DNA of 64,000 bases from SIG603 sp964369415 (GTDB taxonomy: Bacteria; Bacillota; Clostridia; Oscillospirales; Acutalibacteraceae): positions 1 through 64,000 of the forward strand of contig CAYJFP010000008.1 in the NCBI GenBank assembly GCA_964369415.1, written 5' to 3'. Position numbers and translations under genes: made by a program. Under the pieces are notes generated by a model that did not search any database, was not told where the DNA came from, and was given only the letters and a program-made list of their open reading frames with translations. Shown piece by piece: positions 53,086-61,960 of this stretch; position 1 is the first letter of the stretch; every line of letters begins with the position of its first letter.

Positions 53086-54372
53086 TTATTTTTTTACTTC
53101 GATTTTTTCTTTCATGCCCATATAAGGTCTTAGTGCCTCAGGAATTTTTACACTGCCGTCTTCACAAAGATTGTTTTCTAAAAACGCAATTAGCATACGA
53201 GGAGGAGCGACAACAGTATTGTTAAGTGTATGAGCAAGGTATTTTCCGTTTTCTCCGCTTACCCTGATTTTAAGCCTTCTAGCCTGAGCGTCTCCAAGGT
53301 TTGAACAGCTGCCGACTTCAAAGTATTTTTGCTGTCTTGGTGACCATGCTTCTACGTCTATCGACTTAACCTTAAGGTCGGCCAAATCGCCCGAACAGCA
53401 CTCTAAAGTTCTAACAGATATGTCAAGGCTTCTGAATAATTCAACAGTGTATTGCCACATTTTTTCAAACCAAATAGGGCTTTCCTCTGGTTTACAGACG
53501 ACTATCATCTCTTGTTTTTCAAATTGATGAATTCTATAAACGCCTCTTTCTTCTATACCATGAGCACCTTTTTCTTTTCTAAAACAAGGCGAATAGCTAG
53601 TAAGAGTTTGTGGAAGCTCCTCTTCCTTTACCATTTTGTCGATAAATTTTCCTATCATCGAGTGCTCACTTGTGCCGATTAAGTATAGGTCCTCGCCCTC
53701 AATTTTATACATCATAGATTCCATTTCGGCAAAGGACATAACGCCTGTCACGACTTCGCTTCTAATCATATAAGGAGGTATGCAGTAGGTAAAGCCCTTG
53801 TCTATCATGAAGTCTCTTGCATATGAAATGATAGCAGAGTGAAGTCTTGCCACGTCTCCCATTAAATAGTAAAATCCATTGCCCGCAACTTTTCTAGCGC
53901 TGTCAAGGTCTATTCCGTCAAATTTTTCCATAATTTCAGCATGATAAGGCACGTCGAAAGACGGAATAAAAGCCTCGCCGTATCTTTGCACTTCAACATT
54001 TTCGCTGTCGTCTTTACCGATAGGCACGCTGTCATCAATTATATTAGGAAGAGTCATCATGATTTTGTTAAGCTTCTCTTCGTACTCTTTTTCTAGATTT
54101 TCGTTTTCTAAAAGCTCGCCCGACTGAGCGCTTACTTTTTTCTTAGTCTCTTCGGCTTCCTCTTTCATGCCCTTAGACATGTACATTCCGATGTCTTTTG
54201 AAAGCTTGTTTCTCGAAGCTCTTAGGTTATCTGCGTTTTGCTGAACTTTACGTCTTTCTATGTCAATTTCAATCGCTTCATCCACAAGTGGAAGCTTGTA
54301 GTCTTGAAACTTCTTTTTAATATTTTCTTTTACAATTTCGGGGTTTTCCCTTACAAATCTAATGTCTAGCAT
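53086..54372 (-). CDS. serS: Seryl-tRNA synthetase
   Basis: 428 residues. An N-terminal two-helix coiled coil (about 28-105) binds the long variable arm of tRNA-Ser. The class II core has motif 2 (FRKEKGAHG...YRIHQFEKQE) and motif 3 (HTLNNTVVAPPRMLIAFLEN). It charges tRNA-Ser, and selenocysteine tRNA where present. GGAGG lies upstream of the ATG. There is no T-box in the 40-base leader. Confidence 0.97.
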   Translation of the reverse strand: MLDIRFVRENPEIVKENIKKKFQDYKLPLVDEAIEIDIERRKVQQNADNLRASRNKLSKDIGMYMSKGMKEEAEETKKKVSAQSGELLENENLEKEYEEKLNKIMMTLPNIIDDSVPIGKDDSENVEVQRYGEAFIPSFDVPYHAEIMEKFDGIDLDSARKVAGNGFYYLMGDVARLHSAIISYARDFMIDKGFTYCIPPYMIRSEVVTGVMSFAEMESMMYKIEGEDLYLIGTSEHSMIGKFIDKMVKEEELPQTLTSYSPCFRKEKGAHGIEERGVYRIHQFEKQEMIVVCKPEESPIWFEKMWQYTVELFRSLDISVRTLECCSGDLADLKVKSIDVEAWSPRQQKYFEVGSCSNLGDAQARRLKIRVSGENGKYLAHTLNNTVVAPPRMLIAFLENNLCEDGSVKIPEALRPYMGMKEKIEVKK

Positions 54373-54405
54373 AAGTCCTCCAAATTTATATATATTTACC
54401 GCTTA

Positions 54406-54434
54406 ATTATACGCTGTTTAAAGAAAAAATACAA
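54406..54434 (-). promoter_or_regulatory. Promoter of serS
   Basis: Minus strand: TTGTAT (54434-54429), 17 bp, TATAAT (54411-54406). Confidence 0.65.
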
Positions 54435-54442
54435 GCATTTAT

Positions 54443-54471
54443 TTGACAGAAAAGTAGAATTAAGATAGAAT
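54443..54471 (+). promoter_or_regulatory. Promoter of rsmE
   Basis: TTGACA (54443-54448), 17 bp, TAGAAT (54466-54471). The transcript begins with a hairpin, CAAGTGC/GCACTTG (54478-54496). Confidence 0.7.
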
Positions 54472-54496
54472 TATGAACAAGTGCAAGGCGCACTTG

Positions 54497-54571
54497 TGGC
54501 TAAAAGTTAATGGCTAATGGTGAAAGGCTATAATCCTTCATCATTTACCTTTTATCCTTTAGTCTATTAAT
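54497..54571. repeat. Degenerate GGTGAAAGG repeat arranged as an inverted pair, locus 3
   Basis: GGCTAATGGTGAAAGG on the plus strand is followed by CCTTCATCATTTACC and CCTTTTATCCTTTAGTC, which are the same repeat type in reverse. Transcribed, it would fold back on itself within the rsmE leader. Confidence 0.6.
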
Positions 54572-54590
54572 TGAGTAGGGTGATAAGATT

Positions 54591-55301
54591 ATGCCGAGAT
54601 TTTTTGTAAATGATGAAATAGATAAAAAATATGTATTAAAAGGCGAAAACGCACGTCACGCCATTAAGTCTCTTAGGATGACTGTAGGCGAAAAGCTGGT
54701 GATTTGTGACGGGAAATGCATGGATTATCACGGAGAAATTGAAGAGATACACGAAGATAATCTTGTGATTAATATAGAAAATGTGAGAGAAAATGACGCA
54801 GAAGGGCCAGTTAAAATTCACCTGTACCAGTGTCTAGCTAAGGGCGATAAAATGGACTTTATCACTCAAAAAGCGGTGGAGACGGGAGTGGATGAGATTA
54901 CGCCCGTGATTTCATCAAACTGCATAGCAAGCATGAAAGGCAAGGAAGAAAAAAAGATAGACAGGCTAAATAAAATCAGCCTTGAAGCCGCTAAACAGTG
55001 TGGAAGAGGAAAAGTGCCGAGGGTAAATTTTCCGATTAACTTTAAGGAAATGCTAGTAAATGCTAAGGGTAAAAAGATGTTTTTTTATGAAAAAGGTGGA
55101 GAGAGAATAGCTCTTCAATCTTCTGAAAAGGAAATCTCTATCTTAATAGGACCTGAGGGTGGATTTACGAAAGAAGAAGCAGATATGGCGATAGAAAGCG
55201 GATTTGTAGCACATAGCCTAGGCAGAAGAATCTTAAGGGCGGAAACAGCGGGAATATGCGCAGTCACGGTGATTATGCACGAGGCGGAAAGGAAGGCGTG
55301 A
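54591..55301 (+). CDS. rsmE: 16S rRNA (uracil1498-N3)-methyltransferase
   Basis: 236-residue SPOUT enzyme. It starts MPRFFVNDEI, with the RNA-binding PUA-like N-terminal domain (GENARHAIKSLRM). The knotted SAM site has LIGPEGGFTKEEADMA and SLGRRILRAETA. It methylates U1498 of 16S rRNA. The GTGA at 55298 starts the next gene inside its stop. Confidence 0.95.
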   Translation: MPRFFVNDEIDKKYVLKGENARHAIKSLRMTVGEKLVICDGKCMDYHGEIEEIHEDNLVINIENVRENDAEGPVKIHLYQCLAKGDKMDFITQKAVETGVDEITPVISSNCIASMKGKEEKKIDRLNKISLEAAKQCGRGKVPRVNFPINFKEMLVNAKGKKMFFYEKGGERIALQSSEKEISILIGPEGGFTKEEADMAIESGFVAHSLGRRILRAETAGICAVTVIMHEAERKA

Positions 55302-55846
55302 AAGTGAAATACTTTAAAAAAGTAGTAGGAGAGAGAATTTACCTTTCGCCTATAAATACAGAAGATGTTGAAGTCTATACAAAATGGCTGAATGACTTTG
55401 ACATAAGCGGAAATTTAGGCTGTTACAGCCATATGACAAGTTTAGTAAGCGAGCAAAAAAGGCTTGAGAAAATCGCTTTAGAAGGGCATGACTACGCCAT
55501 TATTTTAAAAGAAAATGACGAACTGCTTGGAAATGTCAATTTATTCGAAATCAACCATATCGCTAGGTCGGCAAGCATCGGACTGTTCATAGGAAAGAAG
55601 GAAAACCGAGGAAAAGGCTATGGTGCAGAGGCTCTAAAATTAATGCTAGACTACGGCTTTAAGACCTTGAATCTAAAAAATGTACTGCTGATGGTCGATT
55701 CCGACAATGAACTGGGTGTAGCGTGCTATAAAAAAGTAGGATTTAAAGAAATCGGGTGCAGAAGAGAATGTGAATACAAAAACGGCAGATACATCGACAT
55801 AGTTTATATGGATATATTAAAAAATGAATTTTATGGTATAAAATAG
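55298..55846 (+). CDS. GNAT acetyltransferase (RimJ/RimL type)
   Basis: 182 residues from the GTG at 55298, which overlaps the rsmE stop in a GTGA and has GGAAAGGA upstream. A longer frame to 55256 lies inside rsmE and is unlikely; a GTG at 55304 is possible. The start GERIYLSPINTEDVEVYTKWLND and the acetyl-CoA loop KENRGKGYGAEALKLML are typical of the RimJ/RimL group, which acetylates protein N-termini or small molecules. Translational coupling to rsmE hints at a ribosome-linked role; this is unproven. Confidence 0.82.
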   Translation: MKVKYFKKVVGERIYLSPINTEDVEVYTKWLNDFDISGNLGCYSHMTSLVSEQKRLEKIALEGHDYAIILKENDELLGNVNLFEINHIARSASIGLFIGKKENRGKGYGAEALKLMLDYGFKTLNLKNVLLMVDSDNELGVACYKKVGFKEIGCRRECEYKNGRYIDIVYMDILKNEFYGIK

Positions 55847-55854
55847 GAGTGTTT

Positions 55855-56403
55855 ATGAAGAAAATATTATGCGCATTGATTTTGATTATAGGTCTTATCC
55901 TAAGTGCTTGCACATCAGTAAGTACAGCAGAAATATCCACAGCGGCGGATATTAAATACGATTTAGAGCAAACTTTGGGCGCTATCGACTACATGTCGTC
56001 AAATAGCTTTAAACTTGACGAGGTTTCAGAGGGTGAGAGCAACTACAGGTATTATTACATTAAAGAAGAATCCGACGACGGGATGATTTTTATTTTTCAC
56101 ACGCATACTGGACAAATGGATGAAACCCAGATTAAAGATATGCTAAACGGATACATGGAAGGCGTAAAAGAAAGGGAAAACACCGAGGTTTTAAGTGAAG
56201 AGAGCGTGGAAGTGTTGGACGAAGAAGCGATTAAGTATTTGAGTACCTTTAAGTATGAAGACACACAAACGCAAAAATCTGAGAACTACGTTTTTCATAC
56301 GGGAAGTGACTTTTACCTGATAAGTTTTTCTTGCGATGAGGATAAATTTTCAAATTTTGAAAGCCTAATGACTGATTTTATGAGTCATGTTAAAGGCAAT
56401 TAG
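55855..56403 (+). CDS. Putative lipoprotein of unknown function
   Basis: 183 residues from the ATG at 55855, with AGGAG six bases upstream (a GTG six bases earlier is less well placed). The signal peptide ends at the lipobox ILSAC, so it is anchored outside the membrane. The mature part is acidic and I recognise no domain. It follows the GNAT gene by eight bases. Confidence 0.7.
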   Translation: MKKILCALILIIGLILSACTSVSTAEISTAADIKYDLEQTLGAIDYMSSNSFKLDEVSEGESNYRYYYIKEESDDGMIFIFHTHTGQMDETQIKDMLNGYMEGVKERENTEVLSEESVEVLDEEAIKYLSTFKYEDTQTQKSENYVFHTGSDFYLISFSCDEDKFSNFESLMTDFMSHVKGN

Positions 56404-56423
56404 TTGCATAAACAAAATAAAAA

Positions 56424-56454
56424 CCTGTCACATTATAGTGACAGGCTGTTTTTT
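56424..56454. terminator. Bidirectional terminator after the lipoprotein gene
   Basis: CCTGTCAC and GTGACAGG form a perfect 8-bp stem. T6 follows on the plus strand and T5 on the minus strand. It overlaps the stop codon of the minus-strand gene. Confidence 0.85.
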
Positions 56455-57205
56455 ACTCAAAAAGCTCTTTGGCTTTTTTTAGGCTTTCGATAGGGTCTCC
56501 GACAGGACTGTATTCAAGGCCGCAGTAGCCATTGTACCCAGCTTCTTCAATTTTTTGGAAGATGAAATTGTAGTTATTCTCGCCATATTGTAGGTCGATT
56601 CTCCCCGGATGTCCGGCGCCGTGTATGTGGGCGATTAAGTCAAGATTTGCGGTGATGTTCGGAATAATATTGCCTTCCATGACTTGCTGATGATAAATGT
56701 CGTAGACGAGTTTTACCTTGGGGTGGTTAACTTCTTTAATCATCTCAAAGCCCTCGACAGCCGACCATAGGTAATAACCAGGGTGGTCTACATACAAGTT
56801 TAGTGGCTCAATCATCAAGATTATATCGTGCTCGTTTAGAATATCTGTAGCTTTTTTTAGACAGTCTACAATGGCTTTATGCTGTTCATCTCTAGGTTTT
56901 CCGTTGTCTTGTCCGACTTGTGTGATAAGCTTTTTTACACCGAGTTTATCTGCGGCTTTACAAGTTTCTTTTAAGCCGTCAAGCCACTTGTCATGAAGCA
57001 AAGGATCGTTCATTGTAAAATTGGTGGTGCACATACTCATCAAGTTTACACCGGTTTCATCCAGAGCTTTTTTTACAGCGTCTAAATCAAGCTCGGTCCA
57101 AAAATAGGTTTCGATAGTGTCAAAGCCAAGTTCTTTTACCGTGTAAATAGACTCCACAAAATCTTTTCCGCCAAAAAAACACGGCATAGGTACACAAAGT
57201 TTCAT
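56453..57205 (-). CDS. Sugar phosphate isomerase/epimerase-like TIM barrel (hydroxypyruvate isomerase type)
   Basis: 250 residues from the ATG at 57205 (GGAG upstream; a longer frame to 57223 lacks one). AP-endonuclease-2-fold barrel. Metal and catalytic positions are Glu in MIEPLN, Asp and His in VYDIYHQQ, His in HIHGAGHPGR and Glu in GLEYSP. The stretch VYDIYHQQVMEGN and HxHGAGHPGR are characteristic of hydroxypyruvate isomerase-like proteins. Substrate not determined. Confidence 0.82.
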   Translation of the reverse strand: MKLCVPMPCFFGGKDFVESIYTVKELGFDTIETYFWTELDLDAVKKALDETGVNLMSMCTTNFTMNDPLLHDKWLDGLKETCKAADKLGVKKLITQVGQDNGKPRDEQHKAIVDCLKKATDILNEHDIILMIEPLNLYVDHPGYYLWSAVEGFEMIKEVNHPKVKLVYDIYHQQVMEGNIIPNITANLDLIAHIHGAGHPGRIDLQYGENNYNFIFQKIEEAGYNGYCGLEYSPVGDPIESLKKAKELFE

Positions 57206-57345
57206 AATGTCTCCACTCCTCAATTTGCTTTAATAGTTCCAATTATAACAATATAAAGAAGTGGAGACAAGATAAAAACTTTTCTTGTTTTTGAACTTTT
57301 ATGTCAAAATCTCACAAAAACGTGGACACTTTAAGTCGTGAAAGA

Positions 57346-59034
57346 TTATTTTTTATCGCTAACAGCCCTGTTAATCGCAGATAAAATACCTCTAAGCGGT
57401 GCTAGATTGATATTGTGTGAAGTTCCGACACCGTAGTATTTCTTCTTGGTTTTTCTGTCTTCAAGTAAAATATACGCCACGCCGACGGAGTCAGAGCCGT
57501 CTGAAATTGCATGAGATGAGTAGTCTAAGAAGTCGAACATATCCATTTTTTCGTTTCTTATCGCATGGAAGAATGCATCGATAGGGCCGTTTCCTTCGCC
57601 TTTTATCTCAAAAACAGTGTCTTGATGCTTCATAGTTCCTGTGAATTCAACATGAGAGTGGCCGTCTTTTTCTGTTTCTGTAAAGGTGTGTGCCGTTATG
57701 CTGTAAGGCTCGGTGCGGTTTAAATATTCATCACGGAAAAGCTCGAAAATTCTATTAGGTTCGATTTCTTTACCTGTTTTATCGCTTTCTTTTTGAACTA
57801 TGGCACCAAACTCTGGATGCATAGCCTTAGGTAAATCGTAGCCGAAGTTTGTCGACATGATAAAGGCAGAACCGCCTTTTCCCGACTGAGAATTAACACG
57901 AATAATCGGCTCGTACTCTCTTCCTAAATCGGCAGGGTCGATCGGCAAGTAAGGAATTTCCCAAACAGAGCTGTTAGAGGATTTCATATACTGTACGCCT
58001 TTGTTAATTGCATCTTGATGTGAGCCTGAAAAAGCGGTGAAAACCAAGTTTCCAGCATATGGATGACGCTCGCCGACTTGCATTTTAGTGCATCTTTCAA
58101 ACATATCACGAATTTTATTGATGTTTTTAAAGTTAAGATTGCTCTCGATTCCTTGAGTATGCATATTCATGGCAAGTGTCACGATGTCGACATTACCAGT
58201 TCTTTCGCCGTTTCCAAAAAGAGTTGCCTCGACACGCTCGGCGCCAGCTAGAATAGAAAGCTCGGCAGTTGCAACGCCTGTTCCACGGTCGTTATGTGGA
58301 TGAACAGAAATAATAGCGCTGTCACGGCTCGGAAGATTTGTGCAGAAATATTCGATAAGGTCGGCAAACTGATTAGGCAGGCAGTTTTCGACAGTACTAG
58401 GTAGATTTAGGATGATTTTATTTTCAGGTGTTGCGTGAATATGCTCGATAACCTTTTGGCAAATGTCAATGGCATAGTCCATTTCAGTTCCCATAAATGA
58501 TTCAGGCGAATACTCAATTCTAAGATTCATGCCCTTTTCTATCATAGGTTTGCTCATTTCATGGATAAGGTCAGCCGCATCTGTAGCAATTTTTGTAATC
58601 TCCTCTTGCTCCATTTTAAACACAATTTTTCTTTGCAAAGTAGAGGTTGAGTTATAAAAGTGAAGGATTACATTTTTAGCGCCCTCAATGGCTTCAAATG
58701 TGCGCTTAATCAAGTGTTCTCTAGCTTGAACTAGAACTTGAATTGTAACATCATCTGGAATATGCCCGCCTTCGATAAGCTCACGGCAAATTTCAAAATC
58801 AGTCTCAGATGCAGATGGAAAGCCGATTTCTATCTCTTTTACACCGATTTCAACTAGACTGCTAAAATATTCTAATTTTTCATCAAGATTCATCGGGTCA
58901 ACCAAGGCTTGGTTACCGTCACGAAGGTCAACTGCACACCAAATCGGTGCTTTAGTAATATGATTGTTAGGCCATGTTCTGTTTTTAATTTCCTGCGGGT
59001 TAAATGGAATGTACTTATTAAATCCTTTGTTCAT
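57346..59034 (-). CDS. leuA: 2-isopropylmalate synthase (LeuA, long form)
   Basis: 562 residues. It joins acetyl-CoA and 2-ketoisovalerate, the first step of leucine synthesis. The start PFNPQEIKNRTWPNNHITKAP and the length are typical of the LeuA type 2 branch. Visible are the catalytic CAVDLRDGNQAL, HPHNDRGTGVA with metal-binding His, and the C-terminal regulatory LeuA dimer domain (about 430-562) for leucine feedback. A leucine T-box precedes it. AAGGAG lies upstream of the ATG. Confidence 0.95.
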   Translation of the reverse strand: MNKGFNKYIPFNPQEIKNRTWPNNHITKAPIWCAVDLRDGNQALVDPMNLDEKLEYFSSLVEIGVKEIEIGFPSASETDFEICRELIEGGHIPDDVTIQVLVQAREHLIKRTFEAIEGAKNVILHFYNSTSTLQRKIVFKMEQEEITKIATDAADLIHEMSKPMIEKGMNLRIEYSPESFMGTEMDYAIDICQKVIEHIHATPENKIILNLPSTVENCLPNQFADLIEYFCTNLPSRDSAIISVHPHNDRGTGVATAELSILAGAERVEATLFGNGERTGNVDIVTLAMNMHTQGIESNLNFKNINKIRDMFERCTKMQVGERHPYAGNLVFTAFSGSHQDAINKGVQYMKSSNSSVWEIPYLPIDPADLGREYEPIIRVNSQSGKGGSAFIMSTNFGYDLPKAMHPEFGAIVQKESDKTGKEIEPNRIFELFRDEYLNRTEPYSITAHTFTETEKDGHSHVEFTGTMKHQDTVFEIKGEGNGPIDAFFHAIRNEKMDMFDFLDYSSHAISDGSDSVGVAYILLEDRKTKKKYYGVGTSHNINLAPLRGILSAINRAVSDKK

Positions 59035-59062
59035 AATAATGTCTCCTTAAAAATTTTTTAGA

Positions 59063-59343
59063 CCAAGATATAAAAAAGCCCTCGGCCTATTATGAATAAG
59101 CCGAGGGCGTGAAAATTCACACGGTACCACCCCGATTTAGCTTCTGATTACTCAAAAACCCTTTAAACCTCTAACAAGGTTCTTCGCCTGTAACGTAGCG
59201 GAAACGTTCAGCCCTACTTCAAAATGGTTTGGACTGACAGCTCGAGGATGAGTATATACGGTAGCGCCACACATCGGTTTTCACCAAACACCGACTCTCT
59301 GAGAGGGCAAATACAGTTTTCTTCCTGTCATAGCTTTTATCTT
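59063..59343 (-). promoter_or_regulatory. Leucine T-box leader of leuA
   Basis: Read on the minus strand: stem I is closed by TGACAG and CTGTCA. An AGAGAGT/GGTG-containing distal arm follows, and a specifier loop with CTC (Leu) before A. The T-box GGGGTGGTACCGTG lies at 59133-59120. TGGT in it pairs with ACCA, fitting the A discriminator of tRNA-Leu. The terminator at 59072-59108 follows. Uncharged tRNA-Leu should stabilise the antiterminator and switch leuA on. Confidence 0.93.
59072..59108 (-). terminator. T-box terminator hairpin
   Basis: GCCCTCGGC (59078-59086) and GCCGAGGGC (59100-59108) form a perfect 9-bp stem; T6 follows on the minus strand. Confidence 0.92.
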
Positions 59344-59349
59344 TTATGT

Positions 59350-59378
59350 ATTTTAACACGCTTTTAAACTATTGTCAA
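59350..59378 (-). promoter_or_regulatory. Promoter of leuA
   Basis: Minus strand: TTGACA (59378-59373), 17 bp, TAAAAT (59355-59350). Transcription should begin just before the T-box stem I. Confidence 0.8.
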
Positions 59379-59409
59379 GCTGTATTATGTTAAGAAAATG
59401 CTAAATGTT

Positions 59410-61002
59410 TTACTTTAACTTAAAGGTTTTCGGGGCAACTTTATACGCGGTAGGAATAGATATTAAAACATATGCAAGGCTAAATGCAATTAGAATTAAT
59501 GCAAAAGATTCAAACGGCGGATTTACTTGCATTAAAATGTAACAGCCGAAATAGGTGACGGCCTTAAGTGCGGTGTAGATGGGGTTTTTCATTTGCACAT
59601 CTTTGTTATACGGCTGAAACAGGTAGTAAATAACAAGGTTGTTGACACTGAAAAAAGTAGACATTGCAGCAATGCTTACAAATAAAATCAGATAATTTAT
59701 AGGTGAATCCGTGCCACCAGATACAAATAAAATCAGGGGAAGACCTATAGCGATAGGCAATGACTGAAGATAGTCAAGAAGTATAATGGATTTTAGCCTT
59801 AGGGTAAACATTTTTAATATAGCCTTTGGCTGTCTATAGAATCTGTAAAGCAAAAATTCGTTGTCGCAGTTCATGAAATACACCCTCATGGCACGTTCGC
59901 CACAGTTTGAAAAGCACATGAGATATGTGAAAAAGGGCAACAGGGAGATTACGGCTAAATTTACCTTTTCAGAAATATCGGGAAAGACCAAAACAGCCAC
60001 GATAGCGGCGGTTACAAGTAAGCTTTCTATAATAATATATATTCTAGTTGTGTTAAACATCAGTTTTTTGTGACGCTTCATAAAGCACTCTGAAAGAAAT
60101 GCATAGCCTGTTTTTTTAGTGTCGATGTCTAAATTCATTTGAATATATTTTTGGCTTGTCTTGAATTGCGCTTTTTGTGCGGTGGCTTTCGGATTTGCTA
60201 ACATCTCGAGTGTTTGAGTCATCATTTTTTTATAGAGTTTATGATAATTGTTCGATTTTAGCAAATAAAGTAAGGAGAAGACCGATAAAACTAAAAAGAA
60301 TAGCGCTATAGATAAAAGCACGATTTCACTTAAGGAAATACCCATTAGGTTAAATCCTATGCCGATAGCAGAAATACAAAGTGCGATTAAAATGTAGGAC
60401 GAGCCTGTGCCATCGCTTTGCTTAAAAGATAGCTTTCTTGAAATAATAAAAAGTCTAAATGCGCCGCCAACTATCTTACCGCAAATCAAAATTACAAAAA
60501 GTGAAAGAAAAGTTAAAAGGCTTAAACTATTAAGAGAGGGGTAAAAAAGAAACATCGGCAAAAAGCCTATAAAAGTGCCCAGTAAAAACTCAAAAAAGCC
60601 AGTGAGAACCACTTTTTTAGTGTTCATCCTTAAATATGTGATGGCGTATTCATGCTCTTTTTGAAAAATTAAAACATAACAGTTTCCGATACATCCACCG
60701 ATGGTGAACCAAAAAAACAGGTTGACAAAAATATCATTTGAAGAAAGTGAAGTGGCATTACCGCCCATAACCATTCCCGTAATTCCGGAAATTATAAGAA
60801 GATAGAATGGCTTGAACAAAAATATTTTCACTATTCCTGCGATGATTCCGATGATATTTACAATCATTTTGCAGGCAGGACTTTTGTAAAGCGAATATGG
60901 AAAAAGCTTGCCGATAAGTGGAAGACGCATTAAATAGTAGAGTATGCTGTTTCCAGTATAGACCGCCTTGATAGAGTGAATTTTACGAAAAGTTTTAATC
61001 AT
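59410..61002 (-). CDS. Multi-spanning ABC transporter permease (uncharacterised family)
   Basis: 530 residues from the ATG at 61002 (GAGG abuts it; a GTG at 61014 with a weak site is the alternative). About twelve hydrophobic segments in two groups flank a basic cytosolic stretch (about 250-320). It overlaps the end of the ATPase gene, so the two form a transporter. I do not recognise the permease family; two-component exporters with this layout often move peptides, lipids or drugs. Confidence 0.65.
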   Translation of the reverse strand: MIKTFRKIHSIKAVYTGNSILYYLMRLPLIGKLFPYSLYKSPACKMIVNIIGIIAGIVKIFLFKPFYLLIISGITGMVMGGNATSLSSNDIFVNLFFWFTIGGCIGNCYVLIFQKEHEYAITYLRMNTKKVVLTGFFEFLLGTFIGFLPMFLFYPSLNSLSLLTFLSLFVILICGKIVGGAFRLFIISRKLSFKQSDGTGSSYILIALCISAIGIGFNLMGISLSEIVLLSIALFFLVLSVFSLLYLLKSNNYHKLYKKMMTQTLEMLANPKATAQKAQFKTSQKYIQMNLDIDTKKTGYAFLSECFMKRHKKLMFNTTRIYIIIESLLVTAAIVAVLVFPDISEKVNLAVISLLPFFTYLMCFSNCGERAMRVYFMNCDNEFLLYRFYRQPKAILKMFTLRLKSIILLDYLQSLPIAIGLPLILFVSGGTDSPINYLILFVSIAAMSTFFSVNNLVIYYLFQPYNKDVQMKNPIYTALKAVTYFGCYILMQVNPPFESFALILIAFSLAYVLISIPTAYKVAPKTFKLK

Positions 61003-61690
61003 CCTCTGAGTCACCGTCCATTCTAAGTGTTTCGATAATGATTTCCTTGTCTTTTGGCACTTTTGAAAGTGTGCCAGCAGATAAAAGAACGATTTCGTCG
61101 CAAAGCTCTAGTGCAAGTTCCATGATATGGGTCGAAAAAATGATGATATGTTCATTTTTGATAGAAAGCAAAAGTTGTTTCATTTCGTCGGCTACCACTA
61201 CGTCAAAAGAGGTCAGTGGCTCGTCAAGAAGCAAAATATCAGGGTTTGCTATAAAGTTTACAAGCATTTGAATCTTGTTTTTCATGCCCATAGAGTAGTC
61301 TTTTAGCAGCCTGTCTCTATCCTCTTCACCAATTCTAACCATAGCTAAATACTCATCAACTGTCTTTGGATTAATAATTCTATCGCCGTTAACTTCTATA
61401 AAAAATTTGATAAATTCTCTTGCAGTAAGAAAAGAAGGGACAGAGGGAGTAGAAAGCACATAACCGATATTTTCGACATTTAAAGGCGATTTAACGCCGT
61501 TTTCTTCACTAAAAATTTGTCCGCCATCGGGTTCGAGGTCTTCGTTTATACAGTTGAAAAATGTTGTTTTACCAGAGCCGTTTCTTCCGAGAAGTCCATA
61601 AATTTTACCTTTTTCAAAGGTAAAGTCGGCATCTTTTAAAACGACTTTTGTGCCAAAATTCTTTTGAAGGTTTTGAATTATTAGTTTCAT
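60995..61690 (-). CDS. ABC transporter ATP-binding protein
   Basis: 231 residues. Walker A GRNGSGKTT (36-44), Q-loop region NIGYVLST, signature YSMGMKNKIQML in place of LSGGQ, Walker B ILLLDEPLTSFD, switch His in IIFSTHIMELA. It overlaps the permease gene. The divergent signature is typical of ABC-2-like exporter ATPases. The promoter lies at 61759-61787. Confidence 0.9.
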   Translation of the reverse strand: MKLIIQNLQKNFGTKVVLKDADFTFEKGKIYGLLGRNGSGKTTFFNCINEDLEPDGGQIFSEENGVKSPLNVENIGYVLSTPSVPSFLTAREFIKFFIEVNGDRIINPKTVDEYLAMVRIGEEDRDRLLKDYSMGMKNKIQMLVNFIANPDILLLDEPLTSFDVVVADEMKQLLLSIKNEHIIIFSTHIMELALELCDEIVLLSAGTLSKVPKDKEIIIETLRMDGDSEDD

Positions 61691-61758
61691 AGCTATTCCT
61701 ATAACGGTAAAAACCCGCTTCCTTTGATCAATTTATAATAAGTTATGTTGATTTTAGA

Positions 61759-61787
61759 ATTATATCATGAGAGAAATTATTGGTCAA
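61759..61787 (-). promoter_or_regulatory. Promoter of the two-gene ABC transporter
   Basis: Minus strand: TTGACC (61787-61782), 17 bp, TATAAT (61764-61759). Confidence 0.7.
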
Positions 61788-61877
61788 GTGATTAAAAATA
61801 AAACTAAAATTCTAAATGCTTTATGAAAAGAGTAAATCAAAGTGGATAAAGTACACTAAATTTATCTACATTTACAC

Positions 61878-61929
61878 TTGACAAAAGAGTTAGTTTAGGG
61901 TAAACTATAGTTAGTTAATACAAACTAAC
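61878..61929 (+). promoter_or_regulatory. Promoter and two inverted repeats upstream of the DUF2325 gene
   Basis: TTGACA (61878-61883), 17 bp, TAAACT (61901-61906). A perfect inverted repeat TAGTTTAGGGTAAACTA (61891-61907) covers the -10 box. A second, GTTAGTT/AACTAAC (61910-61916 and 61923-61929), lies where transcription starts. Both share the TTAGTT core, so one repressor could bind both. Confidence 0.65.
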
Positions 61930-61960
61930 ATAACTTTTAAATAAAAAAAGGAGTATTTTT

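Noticed and set aside
55256..55297. ATG at 55256 for the RimJ/RimL-type gene
   Set aside because: It lies within rsmE in another frame and adds residues foreign to the family; the coupled GTGA at 55298 is better.
61878..61929. BlaI/CopY-type operator (TACA-N2-TGTA) at the DUF2325 promoter
   Set aside because: The core reads TAGTTTA/TAAACTA and lacks the TACA-TGTA pattern.
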